DNA from: Candidatus Krumholzibacteriia bacterium
GTDB taxonomy: Bacteria; Krumholzibacteriota; Krumholzibacteriia; Krumholzibacteriales; Krumholzibacteriaceae
Assembly: GCA_026387805.1 (NCBI GenBank)
Contig: JAPLKY010000064.1
Location: 1 to 5,894, forward strand
Reading direction: 5' to 3'
DNA length: 5,894 nucleotides
Every line of letters begins with the position of its first letter. Within the stretch, counting starts at the first letter, position 1. The notes under the pieces were generated by a model, which saw nothing but the letters and a program-made list of their open reading frames with translations, did not search any database and had not been told where the DNA came from. The position numbers were made by a program, and so were the translations under genes. Shown here one piece after another: positions 1-5,041 of this stretch.

Positions 1-37
1 TGATCTCGGCCAGCGGCACGTAGCGCGAGCGTCTCAT
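1..37 (-). CDS. TolR/ExbD-like protein, N-terminal fragment
   Basis: Only the first 12 codons are visible: M-R-R-S-R-Y-V-P-L-A-E-I. The gene continues past the left edge. The frame starts at ATG (37-35) with a purine-rich AAGGGGA box overlapping the stop of the upstream gene, about 7 nt before the ATG. ExbD/TolR proteins often begin with a short basic stretch followed by a 'plaeINvtPlvDv'-type segment, which matches what is seen. The position directly after a tolQ/exbB gene supports the call. The protein would be the single-pass partner that supplies the proton-carrying aspartate of the motor. That residue and the periplasmic domain lie outside the window, so TolR and ExbD cannot be told apart. 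Confidence 0.7.
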   Translation of the reverse strand, partial: MRRSRYVPLAEI

Positions 38-49
38 ATCGGCGTCCCC

Positions 50-793
50 TTACTTCGAGCCGAGGGACGGCGAGACGATTTCGCCGCCGCGGGCGAATCC
101 GGCCGCTCCCTCATGCAGCTCGACGTAGGATCGTTCGACGATCCGGTTGCGGAAGCGCAGGCCGAAGGACGTGATCTCGTCTTCCTTGCTCCGGATCGCC
201 CTCTGAACGTAATTGTATCCGACCACCGCGGGGATCGCGGCCCCGAGTCCGAAGATGGTCGTGATGAGCGCCACGGCGATTCCCGGACCGACGACGAAGA
301 GACTCGCCGAGCCCTGCGCTCCCATGCTCAGGAACGAAGCCATGATTCCCCATACCGTGCCGAAGAGACCGAGGAGCGGCGAGATCGACGCGGTCGTCGC
401 GAGGAACTGCACGTAGGTCTGCCACGACGCCAGGATCGCGATCGATTCGGCCTCGATGAGCTTGTCGAGGGCGGAGGTCGTTCTGATTTCACCCGTTTCG
501 AGCTCGGCCGAGAGCGAGGTGGCGAGTCTCGCCTCGGGACTCGCGGCGAATTTTCCCGCGCGCTCATGGAGCCCCCGCAGGGAACGCTCGGCGGCGAAAA
601 GCTCGAGGAAGCGTGCGGTTTCCTTGCGCGAACGCTTGAAGAAGCGGAATTTCTCTATCATGATCGTCCAGGATACGACCGAAAGCACCGTGAGAACCAG
701 AAGAATCCCGTTCCCCACCGTGCCGCCATGGAATATCACGTCGGATAGCTTCCCCGATATCTGCAGGAAGGTAATCGGCCCCTCGAATCCCAT
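50..793 (-). CDS. tolQ: TolQ/ExbB-type proton channel subunit
   Basis: Inner-membrane subunit of the Tol-Pal or Ton energy-transducing motor, which passes proton-motive force to the envelope through a TolR/ExbD partner. The protein has about 247 residues (E. coli TolQ has 230). Numbering from the chosen start, three hydrophobic segments are seen at about 27-46, 128-157 and 165-192, with a charged cytoplasmic region between the first two. Family motifs are GLFGTVWGIM in helix 2 and PGIA.ALITT...AAIPAV..YN in helix 3. Thr146 and Thr179 match the pore threonines T148 and T181 of E. coli ExbB, but the position of ExbB Glu176 is Val174 (codon GTG at 274-272). The start at 793 is preferred over an in-frame ATG at 799 because AGGAGG directly abuts the latter. 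A tolR-like gene follows after 12 nt, so the two form an operon. The GTVWGIM motif favours TolQ, but ExbB is possible. Confidence 0.9.
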   Translation of the reverse strand: MGFEGPITFLQISGKLSDVIFHGGTVGNGILLVLTVLSVVSWTIMIEKFRFFKRSRKETARFLELFAAERSLRGLHERAGKFAASPEARLATSLSAELETGEIRTTSALDKLIEAESIAILASWQTYVQFLATTASISPLLGLFGTVWGIMASFLSMGAQGSASLFVVGPGIAVALITTIFGLGAAIPAVVGYNYVQRAIRSKEDEITSFGLRFRNRIVERSYVELHEGAAGFARGGEIVSPSLGSK

Positions 794-799
794 ATTCAT

Positions 800-805
800 C
801 CTCCT
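800..805 (-). promoter_or_regulatory. Ribosome binding site that decides the tolQ start
   Basis: A perfect AGGAGG reads on the minus strand at 805-800. The first in-frame ATG (799-797) follows with no spacer, too close for normal initiation. The second ATG (793-791) lies 6 nt downstream, an ideal distance. The protein therefore most likely begins M-G-F-E, two residues shorter than the longest frame. Confidence 0.75.
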
Positions 806-823
806 CGGATTGCGCCTTCGGGC

Positions 824-852
824 AACTTACTATAGTACCCATGGACGGTCAA
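824..852 (-). promoter_or_regulatory. Possible tolQ promoter (weak)
   Basis: On the minus strand TTGACC (852-847) is a 5/6 match to a -35 box. At 17-nt spacing the -10 is only TAAGTT (829-824). A better -10 hexamer, TATAGT (834-829), lies just 12 nt from the -35, which is too close for sigma70. The region is AT-richer than its surroundings and sits immediately upstream of the operon, so some promoter is likely here, but the exact boxes are uncertain. Confidence 0.3.
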
Positions 853-1007
853 GTATGTTTCAGCATATTCGCGGTTCATTAGCCTCAAGAATTCCATAAA
901 GTTACGAAGTTCGCCTCATGCAAGTGCCGGGGCGTCGTCACGAAACGGACGCACCGCTCTTTACGTAAATATATCGACCCGCAGGGCGAAAGAAAGGAGT
1001 GTTTGGC

Positions 1008-1036
1008 TTGTAAAAAGCTCCCCGGAGAACTATAAT
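1008..1036 (+). promoter_or_regulatory. Sigma70-like promoter for the DUF4384 gene
   Basis: TTGTAA (1008-1013, 4/6 to the -35 consensus) is followed by a 17-nt spacer and a perfect TATAAT (1031-1036). Transcription would begin near 1043, leaving a leader of about 85 nt before the ATG at 1128. This is the best -10 match found in the window. Confidence 0.6.
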
Positions 1037-1113
1037 GATAGTGGGTGCTCCAGCCGGAATAAAGAGGACTTGAGCCCCCGCGAATGCAAGAACAACCTAA
1101 CCCTCCCCTGGAG

Positions 1114-1119
1114 AAGGAG
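1114..1119 (+). promoter_or_regulatory. Ribosome binding site that decides the DUF4384 start
   Basis: AAGGAG at 1114-1119 lies 8 nt before ATG 1128. An in-frame GTG at 1119 overlaps this box and cannot use it. Starting at 1128 also gives a standard signal peptide beginning M-K-R. Confidence 0.8.
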
Positions 1120-1127
1120 TGAGAGCA

Positions 1128-2927
1128 ATGAAACGCACCACCTTTCTCTTCCTTCTTGCCGCGCTGATGCTTCCGGTCTTCGCCTCGAGGATCGGCGCCG
1201 TCGATTTCAAACAGGCGAGATCGATCTCCGAGACGCCGGGACCCGGCGATTTCTCCGTGAGCGTGAATATGCTCGGAGAGAATGAGGGAGTGTACAGATC
1301 CGGCAAGGAGATTCGTCTCTCTTTCCAGACGACGAAAGACGCGTACGTCGTCGTATACAACATCGACGCCGACGGCTACGTGCAGCTCCTCTATCCGGAA
1401 GACGGACGTCCCGTTCTCTCGAAGGGACGCACGACGTACTTCCTTCCTCCCCCCGGAAAGAACCTGATCTGGGAGGCGGGCGCAACGACGGGGGTCGAAT
1501 ACATCCATGCCCTCGCCGTGACCGAGCCGGGCAGGCTCAATGAGGACGAGCTCTATTTTCTCTCCCGCGGGGACCGGCTCCCGGAGGAGAAGCGGCTTCG
1601 GATCGATACGGATCCCTACCTCGCCTTCAATACGATTGACGAGGAGATCGTGCGCGACGCCGAGGGCAATCCGCCGGCGACCGATTACACCGACTTCTTC
1701 GTCAACAGGCGAGTCGATTATCCGCGCTATCTGTGCGCAAAATGCCACAGTCCGGAGAAGCTTCCCGATCCGTACGCGATGGAATGCCCCGAGATCGTCA
1801 TCGAGGAGATCGCTTACGAGGAGAAGCCCCAGTATCCGTATCCGGCGCTCTACGATGTCCGGCACACCGGGGAAGACACCGGAGAGGGGGATTACTCGTC
1901 CGGCAGCTACGCCGAGAATCGGCTCGAGGGGGACGACAACGGCGAGGGGGATGCCGACGACGTGCACTATCGCCTGTCGATCTCGTACAGCACGTACAAT
2001 CCGTACGCCTCGTACTTCGGCCCCACCCTGCTCTTCTACGATCCGTTCTATTGGGATCCGTTCTGGTGGGGATTCGGCTGGAGCTGGACGTGGGGCTACG
2101 GCTACTGGTACCCGGGATGGGGCTATTCGCAATACGGCTGGGGGTGCCATGACCGGTACCGCTGGTGGGGATGGGATGACGATTCGTACTGCTGGGGATA
2201 CGATCACCACCGAGGAGACGATTACCGGTTCCGTCCCGTGTACGCGGAACGGACGCTCGCGAAGCGCACCCTGGATTATTCGAGAACCAATACGGATCTT
2301 CTTCGGAGGCGCGCGATCACCGGAAGCCGCCTCGTCGAAACGAGGAACAGGGATCTCGCCCGGAGGCTGGATCGCTCGGATCTTCAGCGGAGATCGGTCG
2401 ATCGCACTATCGCAAGAGAGACGATTCGCGGAAGCGATCGGAGCGCCGTGCGGACCCGCGAGACGAATCGGAGAATCATCTACGGCAGCGAACGTACGAT
2501 CGGCAACAGGGAGCGAGCCGTCGATCGGCGAGCTCAAACGAGGGAAACCGTGCGTTCGAGGGAGACGCCGGGCCGGCTGATCCCGAAATCGGAGCGGAGA
2601 ATCGACACGCGGCGCGAATCGGCGAGGAAAGAGGCCCCGGCGCGCGAGCGAAACGGCGATTCCGGGCGGACCGTGGACCGGCGCAACGAGCCCCAGCGCA
2701 AATCGGGCGACTCGGACAGGAAGGAATCGACGAGGGAAAGATCCGGCAGATCCTCGACGCGCGAGAGATCGAACAGTATCGACCGCGGATCGTCGGGCGC
2801 CTCTCGCTCCTCGCCCGCGAGGGCTTACAGCGCCCCCGCGCGCGCGACGAGCCGACCCTCGAGCCCGCCGCCGGCGAGCACGCGCTCTTCGAATACCACG
2901 TCGACGAAACGGACCCGTTCCCGCTGA
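1128..2927 (+). CDS. Exported DUF4384 protein with CxxCH motif, Trp/Tyr-rich tract and Arg-rich tail
   Basis: Exported protein of unknown function, 599 residues. Numbering is from ATG 1128. A signal peptide (about 1-24) has a K-R start, a Leu/Ala/Phe core and a likely cleavage near I-G-A. Residues about 40-135 resemble DUF4384: an extracytoplasmic beta-sandwich-like domain with a YxxGexIxLsFqtxkDaYvvvyNiDadGyvqlLyP pattern. Residues 203-207 are C-A-K-C-H, a possible haem c site or part of a zinc site, with another Cys at 220. An acidic Gly/Asp/Glu linker (about 247-280) precedes an aromatic tract (about 287-360) with 13 Trp in 48 residues and two more Cys (340, 355). The tail from 368 is low-complexity, with 58 Arg in 232 residues plus Ser, Glu and Thr. 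The gene has its own promoter, diverges from tolQ, and its stop touches the next gene's stop. Export and DUF4384 are fairly sure; the role, and whether the tail is folded, are not. Confidence 0.85.
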   Translation: MKRTTFLFLLAALMLPVFASRIGAVDFKQARSISETPGPGDFSVSVNMLGENEGVYRSGKEIRLSFQTTKDAYVVVYNIDADGYVQLLYPEDGRPVLSKGRTTYFLPPPGKNLIWEAGATTGVEYIHALAVTEPGRLNEDELYFLSRGDRLPEEKRLRIDTDPYLAFNTIDEEIVRDAEGNPPATDYTDFFVNRRVDYPRYLCAKCHSPEKLPDPYAMECPEIVIEEIAYEEKPQYPYPALYDVRHTGEDTGEGDYSSGSYAENRLEGDDNGEGDADDVHYRLSISYSTYNPYASYFGPTLLFYDPFYWDPFWWGFGWSWTWGYGYWYPGWGYSQYGWGCHDRYRWWGWDDDSYCWGYDHHRGDDYRFRPVYAERTLAKRTLDYSRTNTDLLRRRAITGSRLVETRNRDLARRLDRSDLQRRSVDRTIARETIRGSDRSAVRTRETNRRIIYGSERTIGNRERAVDRRAQTRETVRSRETPGRLIPKSERRIDTRRESARKEAPARERNGDSGRTVDRRNEPQRKSGDSDRKESTRERSGRSSTRERSNSIDRGSSGASRSSPARAYSAPARATSRPSSPPPASTRSSNTTSTKRTRSR

Positions 2928-2943
2928 TCACGGTTCGCGGGAA
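2918..2943. terminator. Inverted repeat across the convergent stop codons, possible bidirectional terminator
   Basis: TTCCCGC (2918-2924) pairs perfectly with GCGGGAA (2937-2943) around a 12-nt loop. The loop begins with TGATCA, which is formed by the two abutting stop codons. The stem is 7 bp and GC-rich and would form in either transcript. No T-tract follows on either side, so it is not a classical intrinsic terminator. It could instead be a pause site, an RNA 3'-end protector, or chance. Confidence 0.35.
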
Positions 2944-4097
2944 TCGAGCAGGAAACGATATCGAGCCCCTCCCGCCGTATTGACGATGACGATGCGCGCG
3001 GAGGGGCTTATCGTTTCTTCGCGGACGAGGCGCTTGAGCCCCGCCCACGTCGCGGCGCCCTCGGGCGAGGGGAATATCCCGAGAGAGCGCGCGATCTCAC
3101 GCACCGCCGCCGTGATCTCCCCGTCCGTCACGGATACGGCCGCTCCCCCGCTTTCGCGGAGCGCCTGCAGGATGAGCGTATCGGCTCGCGACGAGGGAAC
3201 GCGAATTCCCGAAGCGATCGTGACGGGATCCTTCCACGGAGTCGCCCTATCCGCTCCGCCTGCGAAAGCCTTGACGATGGGCGCGCAACCCGCCGCCTGC
3301 ACCGCGGCGAGACGCGGCATGGCCCTCCGCAGGGTTCCGAGCGCTTCGAGCTCGCGGTATGCCTTCCAGAACGCGACGATGCCGGTCCCTCCCCCGGTGG
3401 GGAATATGATCCATTCGGGCTCGATCTCCTCCTCGAGCTCGAAGGCGATCGTCTTCTTCCCCTCGAGCCGGCACGGCTCCCGAAAGGTGCTCACGATCCC
3501 CGTCCGGTCCCCCGACACCGACGCGTCGAGAGCCCGCGCGGCATCGGGCAGGATGCCCGGAACCACGGTGACCGAGGCGCCGTAGAGGCGGCATTCCTCG
3601 GCAACGCCCTCCGGGGTTTCGGACGGAATGAACACGTGACACGGGATATCCGCCGCCGCGCCGTAAGCGGCGAGCGCGAGGCCCGCGTTTCCCGCGGACG
3701 GCACGTAGGCCGTTTTCACGCCGAGCTCGAGCAGGCGCGACACGGCGACCGCCATCCCGCGGGCCTTGAACGAGCCGGTCGGATTGAACGATTCGTCCTT
3801 GATGTAGAGATCGCGGGCGCCGATCGCCTCCCCGAGACGAGACGCCCGTAGGAGCGGCGTGTTCCCCTCCCCGAGCGTGATTCTCCGGGCGAAATCGGGA
3901 AGCAGATCCCCGTAGCGCCAGACCCCCTTTCCCGATCGCATCGAGACGAGCGTGCGGGCCGCCGTGTTCCGCCGTATGGCCGAAGTATCATAGACGCAGA
4001 GGAGCGGCCCGGAGCAGGCCGGGCATTCGCCGGCGACGGAACCCGCGGGGATCTCGCGACCGCACGTTCCGCAACGGTACCCTTCGAAATATTTCAT
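2928..4097 (-). CDS. thrC: Threonine synthase-like PLP enzyme
   Basis: Fold-type II PLP enzyme of the threonine synthase family, which converts O-phosphohomoserine to threonine and phosphate in the cytoplasm. It has 389 residues. The N-terminus is a zinc-ribbon-like segment with C9-x2-C12 and C25-x2-C28, as in one subgroup of threonine synthases. Then come GEGNTPL (76-82), NPTGSFKARG with the expected PLP lysine K111, SAGNAG (134-139) and the phosphate-binding loop PTGGGTG (233-239). The C-terminal motif reads NTAGGARY (373-380) where related enzymes usually have NTGSGLKY or TGHGLK, so substrate preference may differ. The ATG at 4097 has GGAGG 6 nt upstream (4104-4108). It diverges from pgeF across 77 bp, and no other threonine-pathway gene is visible. 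Other threonine synthase-like or dehydratase-like activities cannot be excluded. Confidence 0.88.
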   Translation of the reverse strand: MKYFEGYRCGTCGREIPAGSVAGECPACSGPLLCVYDTSAIRRNTAARTLVSMRSGKGVWRYGDLLPDFARRITLGEGNTPLLRASRLGEAIGARDLYIKDESFNPTGSFKARGMAVAVSRLLELGVKTAYVPSAGNAGLALAAYGAAADIPCHVFIPSETPEGVAEECRLYGASVTVVPGILPDAARALDASVSGDRTGIVSTFREPCRLEGKKTIAFELEEEIEPEWIIFPTGGGTGIVAFWKAYRELEALGTLRRAMPRLAAVQAAGCAPIVKAFAGGADRATPWKDPVTIASGIRVPSSRADTLILQALRESGGAAVSVTDGEITAAVREIARSLGIFPSPEGAATWAGLKRLVREETISPSARIVIVNTAGGARYRFLLDSREP

Positions 4098-4115
4098 GCG
4101 ACGCCTCCGAAGTTC

Positions 4116-4143
4116 TTGAAAAGATCACGCAATAAGCTATCCT
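4116..4143 (+). promoter_or_regulatory. Candidate pgeF promoter
   Basis: TTGAAA (4116-4121, 5/6 to the -35 consensus) is followed by a 16-nt spacer and TATCCT (4138-4143, 4/6 to the -10). A start near 4150 would give a leader of about 25 nt. The -10 overlaps the candidate -10 of the divergent thrC promoter. Confidence 0.4.
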
Positions 4144-4164
4144 TATCCGGTCGCGGATTGTCAA
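4136..4164 (-). promoter_or_regulatory. Candidate thrC promoter
   Basis: The minus strand has a perfect TTGACA (4164-4159). At 17-nt spacing the -10 is GATAGC (4141-4136), a weak 3/6 match. TAGCTT at 19-nt spacing is an alternative. The transcript would have a short leader before the GGAGG box and the ATG at 4097. The perfect -35 makes a promoter here plausible despite the poor -10. Confidence 0.4.
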
Positions 4165-4174
4165 CAGAACAAAT

Positions 4175-4966
4175 ATGGAATTGATCACGCGCTCAGGACT
4201 CACGCTCGGCACCTTCCCCGCCCTCAAGGCGATCGCCCCGGGACTCGACGTATTCGTCACGACCAGAGGCGGGGGGACGAGCCTCTCTCCGTTCGATTCG
4301 CTGAACCTCGGCGGAACGTCCGGAGACCGTCCCGCCAATATTGACCGGAACAGGAGGCTCCTGCTCGAAGCGCTCGGTATCGCGCCGCGCGCTCTCGCCC
4401 GCGCCGGGCAGATTCACGGCACGGAAATCGCCGTCGTGACGAAGGGCGGCCGATACCCGGGCATCGACGGCTTCGCGACGGAGAAACGCGGTCTCGCGCT
4501 GGCCATAAGCACCGCCGATTGCCATTCCGTCGTGATCTACTCCCCGCCGGAGCGAGCGCTCGCCGCGATGCACGTCGGCAGACGCGGCGCCGAGGGCGGA
4601 ATCATCGGACGCGCCGTCGGCGTGCTGCGCGAGCGTTTCCGGATCGATCCGCGGTACGCAATCGCGATCGTCGGACCGGGTATCTGCGGAAGATGCTACA
4701 GCGTGTCGCGCGAGGACGCCCTGCGCTTCCCGAAAGAGGTCAGACGATACGATCGGGGCCGGTGGCGCCTCGACCTCTCCGCGTTCATCATCCGGGATCT
4801 CGCCGCGCACGGCATCCGGAGACGAAACGTCTTTTCCTCGCGGCTCTGCACGGCTTGCACCCCCTCTCTCTTCTTCTCGCACCGGCGCGACGGCGGCGTC
4901 ACGGGACGAAACTGGACTCTCGCCGTGATCCGTCCCGACTCGCGAGCCGCAGAACGATGTGTTTGA
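4175..4966 (+). CDS. pgeF: PgeF/YfiH family purine nucleosidase or peptidoglycan-editing factor (LACC1 fold)
   Basis: Cytoplasmic member of the PgeF/YfiH/LACC1 family ('multicopper polyphenol oxidase' in older annotation). Members act on purine nucleosides, and E. coli YfiH has been linked to removing wrongly built muropeptide precursors. It has 263 residues (E. coli YfiH has 243). Family landmarks in order: TTRGGGTS...SLNLG (29-46), QIHG with H81, TADC with C116, H133 in MHVGRRG, GPGICGRCYSV (167-177), and LFFSHRRDGGVTGR (232-245). H81, C116 and H133 match the three metal ligands. Several family positions are changed: the usual HAGWRG reads HVGRRG, and the residues after TADC are H-S rather than the usual L-P. 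The ATG has no recognisable Shine-Dalgarno box, but homology to the family starts within the first 30 residues and no better start is seen. The stop codon lies inside the next gene's -35 box. Confidence 0.88.
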   Translation: MELITRSGLTLGTFPALKAIAPGLDVFVTTRGGGTSLSPFDSLNLGGTSGDRPANIDRNRRLLLEALGIAPRALARAGQIHGTEIAVVTKGGRYPGIDGFATEKRGLALAISTADCHSVVIYSPPERALAAMHVGRRGAEGGIIGRAVGVLRERFRIDPRYAIAIVGPGICGRCYSVSREDALRFPKEVRRYDRGRWRLDLSAFIIRDLAAHGIRRRNVFSSRLCTACTPSLFFSHRRDGGVTGRNWTLAVIRPDSRAAERCV

Positions 4967-4991
4967 CTTGGCTCCGGCCCCGCGATATGTT
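4963..4991 (+). promoter_or_regulatory. Promoter for the aminotransferase gene, overlapping the pgeF stop
   Basis: TTGACT (4963-4968, 5/6) and TATGTT (4986-4991, 4/6) are separated by exactly 17 nt. The -35 contains the TGA stop of pgeF (4964-4966). Transcription would start near 4998. An inverted repeat CGATAT-9 nt-ATATCG (4983-5003) overlaps the -10 and the start point and could be an operator. Confidence 0.5.
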
Positions 4992-5041
4992 TCAGGTATA
5001 TCGTACAGGAAACAAGAAGAGCCGTGGCCGAGAATAGACGC

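Larger units (their letters stand above)
806..1113. other. Divergent intergenic control region
   Basis: About 310 bp lie between the divergent tolQ and DUF4384 genes with no supported coding sequence. The region holds a weak tolQ promoter (minus), a good plus-strand promoter at 1008-1036, a perfect 10-bp palindrome TTTACGTAAA at 960-969, and an untranslated leader of about 85 nt before the plus-strand gene. A 16-codon frame at 918-968 has no ribosome binding site. I see no tRNA, riboswitch consensus or terminator. Confidence 0.6.

Noticed and set aside
918..968. 16-codon frame in the divergent intergenic region
   Set aside because: It has no ribosome binding site, lies upstream of the mapped promoter candidate and is no longer than chance frames.
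2049..2198. Trp-rich tract as a frameshift artefact
   Set aside because: The frame is continuous from the signal peptide to the stop. The tract's Tyr/Asp/Gly codons follow the same codon preference, and the alternative frames do not restore a known domain.
885..2537. Long open frame (550 codons) on the minus strand
   Set aside because: It lies antisense to the DUF4384 gene and runs through that gene's promoter. It has no recognisable domain, and its Val/Ile/Pro/Arg-rich composition is typical of the reverse of a GC-rich coding frame.
1540..2580. Second plus-strand frame of 346 codons inside the DUF4384 gene
   Set aside because: It is an Arg/Ser/Thr-rich shifted reading of the same bases. 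The main frame carries the signal peptide and DUF4384, and I see no frameshift evidence.
4939..4946. Palindrome CTCGCGAG near the end of pgeF as a terminator
   Set aside because: It has no loop and no T-tract and lies within codons; GC-rich coding DNA yields such palindromes often.
854..4996. Shared 10-mer TATGTTTCAG upstream of tolQ (854-863) and of the aminotransferase (4986-4995)
   Set aside because: Identical 10-mers are expected several times by chance in a window of this size, and their orientation relative to the two genes is opposite.
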